The notes under the pieces were generated by a model, which had not been told where the DNA came from, did no database searches, and worked only from the letters and a program-made list of their open reading frames with translations. From Escallonia rubra (taxonomy: Eukaryota; Streptophyta; Magnoliopsida; Escalloniales; Escalloniaceae), in contig JAVXUO010001080.1 in the NCBI GenBank assembly GCA_033065855.1, positions 62,001 to 126,000 on the forward strand: DNA of 64,000 nt, written 5' to 3'. The translations under genes were made by a program, and so were the position numbers. Of the stretch, positions 51,401 to 63,224 are shown in pieces. How positions within the stretch are numbered: the first letter of the stretch is position 1; every line of letters starts with the position of its first letter.

Positions 51401-54400
51401 CCTGTCGATATTCTCTACGACTAACAAAGGAATGCGAGACATTAATGCAGTATGAAAGAGTCGCGTGAACATTGTCACTCTTAGTAATGGCTTCTTCAAG
51501 CTTATCCAATCTTCTGCACTCGATGGACATTCCGATAGCTTGTTGATATCTTCCATCCATTATACACCTTCAAAAAGCAATCATTAGGACATGAAACTGT
51601 GGTTAAACTACAAGGTATAAACCTACAAACTTTCTTTTTCTCTTGGAATAATAAGCATAAGACACATACTTATCAAGCATTTTTTCAACAATTGCCTCCA
51701 ATCTAGGATCCACTGTTGTTGCTTCATCACTTGTCTCAGCCGCCTTAGTCTTAAGCTTGGCATATTCATCAATAGCTCTAGCTGAGTGAAAGAACAAGAG
51801 GAAAAGAGAAACATTGTGAGTCCATACAATGAACATCCCTAAACAACAATTACAATAACAACAACAGAACGTATAAAACAAACTCAAATTATAAAAGGAT
51901 GACATTTGGCAGATTAACTGAAGTAATTGTTATTGAGAAAGTGGGGGGTGGGGGATAAGGGAGTGCAAAAGGAACGACATAAATGGCTTCTCAACAAAGA
52001 ATGCTGCTTCTCCTTAAATTTGTTTCCTATGGCTTGGCATTTCATTCTTTGGTAAATTTGATATTCATTAACTGCCTAAGAAACTTCAAAACGCAACTCA
52101 TGTGGAACCACAAGCTAGTAGTTTCCAATTAAAATTAAAACCAAACTTAAGGAACAAGAAAGCAAGCAAGCCAAGATTCTTACTAAGAAGAGTATGAACA
52201 TAATCTGAATCCTCTGAAACATCAAAAAGGGGACCAGCTCCAAGAGCATATGTTAACGCGTCAACGGGTTCACCCAAGTAATAGAAAACCTGTGGAAATT
52301 TGAGAAGGAAGTGAAAAAGAAGACGATTGAGATATCAGGCAAGAACTAGTTATATTTTCTGCGCATAACAAAAATAACTATGAAATAACCGGCTTTCCCA
52401 TGGTAACAAAAGTTAGCAATCAGATGATATCTTATAGAAAATGCACCAATTAAACATGATCGCTACCTTTGAAACAAGTAACGCAGCTAGTGGTCTTTGG
52501 GCGAACTCTTCGTCTTCATATAAACTTTCTCTGGATAAGAAAATATCACAAACATTCATCTTGACAGAACAAAAAATGAAACAGTTAATAAATATTACTG
52601 CAGAAAAAAATAATTAGGTCCTTATATCCTGTATTGGATATCTCATTCCAATTTAAGATCGTTACTTCTTTTATCATATCAATTCGTTCTCTTCTTTATC
52701 TATTTTATATCTTTGTTCTTTTGGCAAGGTAAAAAGATATTCAACTTTAGAGAGAAGCTCAAATCATTATAAAGGTTTTCCCCAAAGAAAATGACACCGA
52801 AATTAGGCATAAATGATTCCTATCAAAAGCCTTTTCTTATATAAATCAATTTACAGTACTAATCAGCCACATCAAGTCATATCCTTATCCCATGAGAGGA
52901 ATAGCTTGATGCATCCCAACAAAATCCCATATGAAGTCATCATATTATAGTGCACAAGAAAGCATAACTGATACAGCCCTAAGAAGTTTATACAGCAGCT
53001 CAAGGACGCAGAATACTGCCACTTTTGGAAGACTTAGGGACTTAGGGTCACCCGGGCAGTGCTAGTCAAGAGTAATTCGCGTTAGTTCCTTCTCGATGCC
53101 ATCTTCAAGCTTACCCTGTTTAGTCCCAGTTTGGCAGTGCTTTTGAGAGGTTCATAAGTGCTTTTAGTCTCCAAAAGCAGGTGAGCTAGTGTTTGGCAAC
53201 AATAAGTGCCTGGCCCTTAGTCTTGTACATGTTTATATTCTTTGTTAACCTTAATACAGCTTACTAGTAGACCTTTATTGTCTCGGGCAAAATTCTAGAC
53301 TACAAATTTTCTGGTAGAGATACGTCATAATTAGGGGCTCCGTGTATTATGAAAATTCCAAATTGTGTCAAGAAGATAAATTTATTCACGCCAACAGTGA
53401 TAAAATGCACCACGTCTGGAAATAATGTTCAGAATACTATTAGACAAGACACAAGGATACCCATCAGCAACTTTGAAGATAGAATCTTTACTACCCAGGA
53501 AATGGGAAAAGAACAGTCAAATTTAATTTTCCATACCAATATTCAGTTAGGGTCCAAATGTATTGCAGAAGTAGGCTCTCAATTGAGGGTGGAATTAGAA
53601 TTTAGCACTAAGAATTGTAATTCTCCTGTTTGGACAGCCCATTTAGAATTCGAATCACTCTTCTTGCCCGATTCCAGTAAATTAAAACTACAGTATACAG
53701 TCCATCACTCAATTCTAAAGCCCAAGCCTAGAAGTTACAATTCCACGCTTTTAAAGAACATTATACACTCGGGTCAACTTTGGTTTTCCATTCTCCCAGC
53801 TCTCCCCCTTATCTCTTCTCTTTCATTCAACCTCGCGATGAGACGATAGATCTAGGGTTACGACGGCAGTGGCAATCTAGGGTTCTGATGAAGTCAGAAC
53901 ATCTATGGTTCTCACAGCGGCAACGACAAAAAGTTTAGGGTTCCAACAACGGCATATCTAGAATTCCAGTGACAACAACAGCATATCAAGTGTTTCAGGT
54001 TTAATTGTGTTGATCAAACCCTAATATGTATATGTCTACATGTATTTGTTGTGTTATATGTACTTTTTGTTGCAAAGTGCGTGTTGTTAAAGACAACTTT
54101 AATTCAAAACTCAATTTTATGTGCTACCAATAAGAGAATATCCACTTTTTAAGTAAACAAGCCTTGTCTAAACAATCCACGGAAGTACGCAGTATAAGCT
54201 TAACATAACCATATTTAAAATGTCTAGATATGTAAGAAATAAATTTAAAACCCCCTCACCTAAGCAGAAATTCAAAAAACCCTAACTAAACGGAGTCGAG
54301 CACTTGAAATATTGGGTGAACTTTCAGTCGCCTAGGGATCTCAAAACTTGAAATCAATTTTTATAATCTTACGCCACTTAGTTTCCTCAGAATTTGTACT

Positions 54401-54919
54401 CCGCAATCAGATAAGGAAAATTCACCTTAAACCCAAAGTTCTACTACTCCTAAATAGACATTATGGCAACCTGCCTGGTGGAGATCTTGGGCGGTTGATA
54501 CTTTGACAGGTACCCCACTCGCTAGATTAAGCAAATTACTCATCAACTAGGGACCCCAAAACATCGCACAACATACAGAAGATTCAATCATATTTTATTC
54601 TAACTACTACTAAGTTACCCAAGCAACGAAACGGGACGAAATTTAAAACATCCAGGCCAAACAGACCAAAATCGCCTTAAACCCTAATTCTTAATCGAAA
54701 CATATTATGTATGTATAGGCATATATATGCGTAGAGAGAGAGAGGGAGTAAGAGAAAGAGTAGGGTAACATACATGGTGGGCACGATGGTGGAGATCTCG
54801 GGCCAAAAGCGGTCAACGAAGGCGTTGAGATTGGAGAGGGCATGGAGCTTGAGCTGAGGGTGGCTCTCGTTCAGCATCGCCAGCAGCCCGCCGGCCGAGC
54901 TCACTGTCATCGCCGCCAT
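47265..54919 (-). CDS. 26S proteasome regulatory subunit RPN2 (PSMD1 homologue), 13 exons, 1,000 aa
   Basis: Exons (5' to 3') are 54,919-54,774; 52,530-52,467; 52,289-52,184; 51,781-51,670; 51,567-51,399; 50,637-50,180; 49,963-49,828; 49,719-49,462; 49,367-49,147; 49,062-48,804; 48,564-48,332; 48,251-47,735 and 47,588-47,265. They sum to 3,003 bp and every junction keeps frame, with GT-AG ends. The N-terminus ([18 protein letters not shown]) and the length match plant RPN2, about 1,000 residues. Residues about 410-780 carry proteasome/cyclosome repeats, for example [42 protein letters not shown] and [16 protein letters not shown]. These form a toroid in the 19S base that scaffolds the ATPase ring. 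A Lys/Glu-rich tract lies near residue 850. The tail PPQPFEYSA is the RPN13-docking motif. Its 3' end lies in the segmental duplication. I see no defect. Confidence 0.97.
52531..54773 (-). other. RPN2 intron 1
   Basis: This 2,243-bp intron contains MITE-like phrases such as GTTTGGCAGTGCTTTTGAG (about 53,130) and a plus-strand open frame at 53,349-53,849. That frame has no recognisable domain and overlaps AATTC-rich MITE-like sequence. I do not call a gene. Confidence 0.6.
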
Positions 54920-54993
54920 GATGGATTTCGCCGGAAGATTGATTGCCGGCGCCGATTTCTAGAGAGAGAAGAGTGGGAGAGGATGAAATTGGG

Positions 54994-55003
54994 TTATATA
55001 AAA
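54994..55003 (-). promoter_or_regulatory. RPN2 TATA box
   Basis: TTTTATATAA on the minus strand lies about 75 bp before the RPN2 start codon, leaving room for a short CT-rich leader. No other TATA-like site fits better. Confidence 0.6.
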
Positions 55004-55173
55004 GGAGTGTTTGGTTCGGATCTCTGTGTGCGCATGTTTTTATTTAAGCTCGGTTTTCTTGTGGATCGGGCAATGTATCCGACTTCAATCAGGACGTTTA
55101 TTCTTCATTTTCCTTTTGTGTTGGGTTCATATTACCCATGTGCCCGAAGTTTGGATAAAATTATAATTAAGGA

Positions 55174-55517
55174 TGAGTTTTTGCCCTTAATAACCTGTTT
55201 TTAATACTTAATTACTTTTTTTATCCCCTTTTGAAATTTATTTACCTGTGTAGCTCATTTTTTTAAATCGTGATTTCAAAGTGAGATTTTAAGGGAAGAA
55301 AACGTGATTTGAAACAGAGATTTCTTTTGAAATCTTGCTTCTTAACAGAGATTTCATACGTTTTCAAAAGAAATTTATGTTTCAAACCACGTTTTCCATG
55401 TTGAAATCTCACTTCGAAACCGCGATTTTCAAAAAAGGGCTACAGAGGTAAATAAGGTTCAAAATGTGGTAATTAAGTAATTAAGTTTTAAAAACAGATT
55501 ATTAAGGGCAAAAACTC
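55174..55517. mobile_element. Foldback MULE-type MITE upstream of RPN2
   Basis: The element is almost wholly two inverted arms of about 165 bp. The left arm starts GAGTTTTTGCCCTTAATAA and the right ends TTATTAAGGGCAAAAACTC. The flanks carry the perfect 9-bp direct repeat AATTAAGGA (55,165-55,173 and 55,518-55,526), a hallmark of Mutator-like insertion. It starts about 170 bp upstream of the RPN2 TATA box. It has no coding capacity. Confidence 0.88.
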
Positions 55518-55654
55518 AATTAAGGACACTAAATTTCAAATGATAGTGCATTATCCTTCCGTCATTGATTCGTTAAAAAAATGTATTATTTTGTTTCTGC
55601 CATCAATACGTGTTTTTAAATGTCAATATTGCCCTAAATATTGTATATACAAGG

Positions 55655-55714
55655 TATGTGCAATACAAGGTGTGTGCGCGCGCCCGCCTATGACTGTGCG
55701 CGCGCGTATGTGAT

Positions 55715-55751
<37 letters not shown>

Positions 55752-55752
55752 A
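55655..55752. repeat. GC/TG/AG microsatellite cluster
   Basis: GTGCGCGCGC tracts are followed by (TG)n and (AG)n. The alternating purine-pyrimidine pattern favours Z-DNA. Confidence 0.9.
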
Positions 55753-57150
55753 CATGTGAGCCTATGTCAGTTTGTGTGCATGTGCGTGTCTGGTTCATGA
55801 TCTAGATTATTTTAATTAATGTAATTTGTCTAGATGACTTGGAGAAATAATCCTTGATTAAAAGATCAAATCAATTTATTTGTTGGTTCAGAAGGGACTT
55901 ATCCCGAATCTGGTACATCTCATTTGTGATTTCAGAAATAATTACCGAAAATATGGTCAAAAAATGCCCCAAAATTTGCAAAAAAATTATTTTTTTATTA
56001 ATGGGGTGAACCGGCCGCTTAGTTAGTTGACTTTTATCAATCTGCGATTTTATCACTTATTCTGACTTATCTCCAGCCAGACAGATTAGCAATCTTATTA
56101 GATTTTGGGCAAAATCTAATAGGCTTGTTGTTCTTTGGACACGTTTAGAGTCATTTCCAAAGTTTTTCTTGTTTTCTCTTTCTTTAATTAAATAAGATGG
56201 CGACTCCTAAAATCTTTAGGGATTTTTTCGAGATGGTTCGCTACAATGGTGAGTCCACTAGGGACAAAAAACTCTAAAAGGACTAGACTTAAAAAAAAAT
56301 TCTTGGTTTTTGGCCTTGTTGTATTTCTCTTATCTTTTTGTGGTATGTACAATGTGACATAATTGTGGTATTTGCACTTTTATTTTCATACCTCACACAT
56401 GTGCAAGTCTCACCCCGACCCACCTATTTGAGAGCGACACATTCGAGGCCTTTGGTCCTCCTGGGGTCAAGGCGATATCTCGATCAAATTCTCAACTCCA
56501 CGTGCCTAGTACTAAAGATTCTTTCTGGTCTCTTGATATATTAAACGACTTGTATACATACTAGTGATCGCTCATTATTAACTTCCTAGTTACGGGGGAG
56601 AGATATATGGTAGAGTCGAGCCGATGGAGTGACCTTTACACCGGTGGTATAAGGAGAAAAACCCACACTCGGACCATTCAGTGTTCTGCCCTTTTCTAGG
56701 AGAGTACATGCATTGTCCTATGGCCTGTTGGCAAGGAAACCACTAGCATTTTGTAAGCTAAAGTGGTAATTTTGCAAAAAAGGGCAGACTGACTAACCGG
56801 CCTAATATCCGCGCTCCCAACCGGAAGGGTTGGTCAGTGTGTGCATTGCTTGAAAATTCAAAACTGGCTGACTAATACCTCACATTGACCAACCGGCCAG
56901 TTCACTCAAAGAATGACCGGACGGTTAGTCAGAATCCTGAACTTCCTAAAAAAATTTCAAATCCAAAACTTCCAACCCACTTACCAACCGTCCGGTTAAC
57001 CCACTAGGGAACCTGTCAGTTAGTCAGCACCCCACTTTCCATACATTCTCCCATAAAACCATAATTACCTCACTGACCGACCAGACAGTTAACCCGCAAG
57101 GTTAACCGGCCGGTTAATTAGTGTCCATTCCATGTACGGGTATAAATCGG
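55753..57150 (+). mobile_element. LTR end, primer-site-like sequence and leader of an unassigned LTR retrotransposon
   Basis: The tract ends GGTTCGCTACA at 56,245, and TGGTGAGTCCACTAGGGAC follows at 56,247. This arrangement of LTR end plus primer site fits Ty3-type elements that do not use the iMet tRNA. The same LTR end occurs at 38,788 in the opposite orientation. Leader sequence to about 57,150 contains repeated ACCGGNCGGTTA-like words. No coding domain is recognised, and the element is a broken fragment. Confidence 0.5.
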
Positions 57151-58714
57151 TCAGTTTAATGTTTTAATTAGTGTTGTGTATATGTGTGTCTCCTTGTTGT
57201 GTGGTTCTATTTCTTCGTCAAGTCATAATACATTTTTCTGTATTTCTACGTTAACGAAAAACCCAAAAGAAAGAAGAATAGAAGAAATAAATAGTGTGTA
57301 TGTGTATCCTCCAATTATGTCGTCCTAGTATCTTCATTGAGTCGCCCCGTCTTTACCTTTAATTCTTAAAAAAAAAACGCAAAATTTTGAAAAAGCCAAA
57401 AATAGTTTCTTCATCTCTAAGAAGTATCTTTTAAGGTCTAAGTCAAATAAAGTTTATGCGAGTATAGAACTCTATTCTCAGCAATTTGAGAGCATGACAA
57501 TTTGCAAAGCAAGATAGAATTGCCTGATTTCATACTGGCTGGCATTCATAATTGACCAATCACTTCGAGGGGTTATACAAAAGATGATTTTTGAATTTAA
57601 GTCTAGTGGTCTATCTCGTTGACACTTTTTCTTTGTATGTAGGGGTGGTGACTTTCTGTCTTTTCAAGCTTAAATATCATAATTCCATTTCCTTCAAAAT
57701 TTAATGTCAAAAAAATCTAACAGGAGAATTTGATTTAAAACTTAAACATTCAAGTGAAGAATTTAGGAGACTATTATAAAAAGGCATGACCTCTTTTCTT
57801 AGGGAATCTCCCACAACCCTCATTCGCCAAAAGCAAGCCCAATCCTCAAAGATAATGAGGTTTCATATCAATGTCGCTCATATTCAAAGCTCACTTACCC
57901 CTTCTCCTAGCTTGGACCATCTTTCTTGAAAAGAAAAAGAAAAAAAGCCCGCTAGATTGAAAATCCTGAAAAGGGCGGTCTAGGCAGAAGTCAGGGCAAA
58001 AAGAAAAAAAGAAAAAAAAAAGAGAGACCTCAAAAGAATGTAGGTCTGCACAAATCTTCCTTGAAATGAGCATTCCTGATGATTGGAGGCTATCATTTGA
58101 CCACCACTTACCATCCTGATTACCCTACACAAAAAATTTACCACTTACTAGCGCTTTGCGCCTAAATAGTTTAGTCTTTTATTTTTTTAGCTTATTTACC
58201 ATTCGTTTCTTAGCTCACACCCTGGACTACATTATGTCCCATAAAAAGTCCTCATTCAAATTATGCTTACGAGTTGTCATGCATATGCAATACGTGCGCA
58301 GCTTCGTGAAATTCTTTGAATAACTTTTGACATGACATTTAGTAAAAGTAAAAAACAAAATATGACATTATAGAAGAAAGGGAGTCCATGCAAATTTACA
58401 TATAAGACGTAATACCGTTCAAATTAGTAAGCACGTATCCTTGCACATCTATTTTCATTTCATTACTTCTTCTAATTGTTTCATGAAATTTCATCCATAC
58501 CCCTGCAGAATGTGGTATATACATAAAAACGTTACAACTTTATTCACGTATTAATTGTAGGCAAATCTGGATATTTTTCTTATTTCTTACCTGGTCAAAG
58601 AACGACATATTATTTTATATTCATCAATGTGCATCTCCTTTCTCCGCAAGTACTCGTTGAGAAAACTATGAAAAGATAAATCGACAATGAGTTTGACTTC
58701 GTATGGATTAGATT

Positions 58715-59033
58715 TGCATATATTTTCTCTAATTGCACATGGATCGCATGTGACAACTATGCCTAGTATTTTTTTAAAAAAAAACAACTAAGTATTTATG
58801 TAACCTTACAAATGATTTCATCGATTGAATTTACATATATTTTCTTTAACCGCACACGCATCGCGTGTGGCGACTATGCCTGGAAAAAAAGTTACGAGTC
58901 CTTCCCTCTCGGGTCCTCATGTTCATGATAAAATCATAATTTCGTTATATATTTTCTTTATTATTTTATCGATTAGAATTGTATATGTTTATTTAACTAC
59001 ACACGTAGTAATTTTCTAACAACGATCATTATG
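58715..59033. repeat. Three diverged copies of a short hairpin unit
   Basis: Units near 58,715, 58,831 and 58,977 each read ATAT-TTT-TTTAA-NGCACA followed by a small palindrome such as CACACGCATCGCGTGTG. The first two end CTATGCCTGG-like. The copies are about 115 and 145 bp apart. Confidence 0.55.
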
Positions 59034-60320
59034 TAACTTTACAAATTATATCTTAAATTTTGTTATATCTAAGGGGGAAAATGAAAAAAGCGACACCTAA
59101 ACTATTAAACAGAGGAGATTAATAGCCTGTTTGCGAGTTTTGATAGGAGAGAAAAGAAAAGAAAAGAAGAAAATAAAATAAAATAAAAGAGAAAAGAAGA
59201 TAAGGGAATACAATTTTCCTTCCTCTTGTTTGTAAGTTTAAGAGATAAACGAAAGTATCATTCATTTTTCTTGTTTGTGAGTTCAGAAGAATGAAAAAGA
59301 AAAGATAAAATATTACATATATATACCCTTATACAATAGTGTATTAATTCAAATAAAGACTTTAAAGTACGATCCTAACTAAGAACATAATTCAGACGAG
59401 GAAAAGAATTAGTCATCAAGGACATCAAAGAAAGTTTATACCCGAATAATGTGATAAGTCTCACATTACCGGTTAATGCCACAATTAAAAAACACACAAA
59501 CTAGTCAACTCCATTTGTTGACTACAAACATCCGACCATCCAAATCTAATTAATGTTAAACCAAAAGCATAACAATCAGCCATGAGTCAACTCTAACATC
59601 TACCAGTGACGATTTGAACCTCGCGCCATTTTTGCAACATGAGCTTGTGCCTCTCTGGTGGACAACTAAATAAAGCCCTTGGCTTTTCGGGATTCTTACC
59701 TGAGATTGCAGGAGATGAAGCTAGCCACCACTTATGTCACTTCTTCTATCTGTTTGCAATAAATACAATAGGTTTTTGTAAGAAACACTAGGACCTAAAA
59801 GTCATTAAAAGTTCAATCATCATAATCTCAAGGGTGAATAATCACCAACACTATGACCTTACACCAACGAGCAAGAATTGTTGCCCACGACCACAGCCTC
59901 AACAGTGAATCGCCAACCATCGCTTCCATGATTGATTATAATTATCTCTACCTAATCAATGCTAGAAGTTCCATTCCCCAGTAACCCATTTATAAGCGGA
60001 CATGGTTAGAGTAGCTACTATTTTAGATTTATTATCCCACCACCACAATGTCAATATATAAGGGTGGTTGCCCTGCTATTATAAAACCAATGTCGATGAT
60101 TTATAAAACAAATTAAAAAATAAGCAACAACCTTTTTTCCTCTTTTGCCCCTCTTTATGTCTCTCTTTCTCCCTCTCTCTATGAAACTCTATTTTGTATG
60201 AGGCTTGATGATAATGCATTAAAATAGAATCAGATTCGGGCTAACCAAAATGGCCTAGCATGGCAACACAACGCGTCAATGAGAGGAGAAGATTGATTGG
60301 TTCTATTTACTTTGTATTTG

Positions 60321-60321
<1 letters not shown>

Positions 60322-60355
<34 letters not shown>
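60322..60355. repeat. (AT)n microsatellite
   Basis: A run of about 17 AT units. Confidence 0.97.
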
Positions 60356-60358
<3 letters not shown>

Positions 60359-61239
60359 CTATTATCTCATGATCCACCATCTATCGACGGCCACAACCAC
60401 TCTTCATAGGAAGAATGCAACATGAAAATACAAAGAAAATGTAGGGAAGATGAAGATGAACGAAAATGTAGAGAAAATGTAGGGAAAATACAAAAAGTTT
60501 GATGACAAAATTACGTGAAAATACAGCTTAAGGCAGGCTTACTGTTGGAGAGTTGAAGAGTATAATTCTACGCCGATAAGTAGTGGACTGCAATCCATAA
60601 TGGAAAAAGGAGAAGGATGAAGAAAGAAAGGGAGAAAGAGATGCTGATAGAAGTTATGCGAGGAGAAGAGAGAGGTCTTTGGTAGCTGAAAGTGAAAGTG
60701 AGTTAGTGTTTTTTTGACATTTTTTACCTTAAGATTGTATGTACTGCTCTCGAGAAGATGATGGGCAATTTAGGAAAAGTCCATGTTGTCGACACGTGTT
60801 AGCACCGAATGAGTTTCAGTATAACACTGAAAAGTGTGTTACACCCAAAGTCATGTTCTCATTATAAGTAGTACAGATTCAAGAGAAACAAAGGTTCTCT
60901 TACATTTTTATGAGGCCGAAAAAAATTATTAAAAAAATATAAATGAAAAAAAAGAGATAATGGTCCATGCACTTTTTGAACATGCTACATCATGACATGA
61001 CATGATATGTTCACTTTTATATTGGTTTGTTTGCTGACTCTTCAGTTTCTGATCTCCCGAACCTGATGTGTTCACCTCTTCGTGTCCTGATGAAGACCCA
61101 CTAATCTTCATGAACCATCTGGCCTACCCTATCATGTACGGCAACCATGCTTTATATCACAGTTTAATATATTTGCCACCTTTTTAATAATTATACTAAA
61201 GCCTTATGAGGAAATATGCTAATCACACTATGAACAACA

Positions 61240-63224
61240 CCTTAGGGTAATGTCAAACATGATTCGTGAGTTGAAGGTTATAAGTAGCAGTCTTACCAAT
61301 GAGCAGCAAGTCCAGGCAGGACTTTTGAAGACATTGCATGGCACTTAGAGCTCGCGGATGAACGCTTAGGCGCAACTAAGGCCTCTGAAGCATATGCTGC
61401 TAAGCCTTTTCCCCGTAGGATATCTGGGTCCAAAAGGAAGAGGGGAGGTAGGAATGGAGATCAATGTCGTGTTGGACCGAAGGGTAAGACCAACAAAGGC
61501 AAGAGAGGACAAAGAGGAAAGAAAGTCAAGTCAAAGATGACTTGTTATAATTTTAACAAGAAGCCAGGGACACTTCGTTCGTGAGTACACTACAACGAAG
61601 AATGTACTCCTAAATCCTTTCCAGATTGCTTTCTTACGTCATGCGTACTTGTTACTAAATCTCTCCCTATTGGATTGTAGACTCTGGATCAACAAACCAT
61701 ATCATAAGGGAGCGGATATTGGGTTCGTGAAGTATCTTCGCGTTCCTAGCGGGAGCAAAACGTTATACATTTGGAACCAGTCTAGTGTAGAGGTTTTGGG
61801 CCTTGGCACTTACAAACTGGAAATGTCGTGCATTATATTTGCACGATGTACTTTATGCTCCGAGATTTGACGAAATCTTCTTTTAGTCCTTTCTTTGCTT
61901 AAGCTAGGTTTCTCTTTTCAATTTAAGGGTAATAAGGTGGACATATTCCACAAGACTGTTTTCTAGGGTTCTGGTTATCTGTCAGATGGTTTTGTGGTTT
62001 TGGACATCGTTAACAATCCTTGTTATGATAGTTTAGTTTCTTTGCTAGCTTATGTTGATAATGCTCATGATGACTCTGTTAAGTGGCATAATAGATTATG
62101 CCACATTGGATAGGATATAATGACTAGGTTAGCTAGAGAAGGCCTTTTGGGCCCACTCGCTAAAGTCATTCTATCCACTTGTGAACATTGCCTAGCTGGA
62201 AAACAACTAAAAAACCATTCAGAAAAGCAACTATGACAGACGTTCCATTGCAATTGATTCACATTGATATTTTTAACCCAATGAATGCGAGGGCAAGGCA
62301 TGGTAATTAACTGTTCGTGGAATGCCGCAACAAATAGTGTTGCGGAGAGAGGGAATCAAACGTTGCTTGACATGGTTAAGTCGATGATGGCTCAAGCTAA
62401 TTTGCCTATCTATTTTTGGCGAGATGCATTATTGACTGCAGCTTACATCCTTAACTGTGTACCTCAAAATTAGTACCCTCCACTCCTTATGAGTTATGGA
62501 CTAGCAAAAAGCCTGATCTCAGTCTTTTAAGACCTTAAGGATCGGCATCTTATATACGCAATACTTCCCACAAACATGGGAAATTATGCCATAGAGGAAA
62601 GAAGAGTATCTTCATAAGGTACCCTAATCACTCTAAAGGATATAAGTTCATTGACTAGTAGTCATATGGGGACATAACTGAAATTGAGTCACGTGACATG
62701 GATTTCCTTGAGGAGGATTTCCCTAATAGGGGTGAGGTGAGCAAAGAGGTTGAGCTTTATTAATTGGGAGATCTTGATGGAGGCATCTCCGTTCGCTCAG
62801 TTCAGACTGAAGAGCTAATTCCTCAACCACTTAGGGATAGTGAGAGTAACTTACACAGTTAATCACCTCCTATAGAAAGTTTACAGGATACTCAACCACG
62901 CATAAGCAAACGTGGAAAGGTTCCCCGTCGTCATTTTGAGATTGAAGGTGGGGAATCTTACATGGTTGACGTGCATGGTAATGATGAACTAAGAACTTAT
63001 CATCAAACGCTCTCATCATTTGCTAGTAAAGAGTGGATGAATGCAATGATAGAAGAAGTGGAGTCTATGAAGACCAATCACGTCTAAGACTTGGTTGATT
63101 TTCTCCATGGCCGTAAGACTATTGGAAACAAATGGGTATAAAGGTCAAATAGAAGGCGAATGTTTCCATTGAAAGGTATAAGGCATGTCTTGTAGCAAAG
63201 GGGTATACCTAACAAGAGGATATA
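61240..63224 (+). mobile_element. Decayed Ty1-Copia fragment
   Basis: The plus strand shows, in order, a gag end with a Lys/Arg-rich region, a protease-adjacent region (VPSGSKTLYI), GAG-pre-integrase-like sequence, the end of integrase (NSVAERGNQTLLDMVKSMM) and the start of reverse transcriptase (KEWMNAMIEEVESMK). No LTRs are seen. It is broken many times and interrupted on the right by a CACTA element, so it is older than that insertion. Lineage is not determined. Confidence 0.8.

Larger units (their letters stand above)
57151..61239. other. AT-rich spacer with small repeats
   Basis: No gene is recognised. An (AT)n microsatellite lies at 60,322-60,355, A/G-rich tracts at 57,925-58,025 and 59,150-59,200, and hairpin repeats at about 58,715-59,033. 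Short open frames here lack domain content. Confidence 0.55.

Noticed and set aside
53349-53849. 166-codon plus-strand frame in RPN2 intron 1
   Set aside because: No domain, antisense to the gene, and overlapping AATTC-rich MITE-like DNA.
59560-59660. Minus-strand GGTTCAAATCG, a possible SINE promoter box
   Set aside because: Single box only. No A-box at the right distance and no tail.
60929-61111. 60-codon minus-strand frame rich in Ser, Gly and Gln
   Set aside because: Short and isolated, with no neighbouring exons or known motif.
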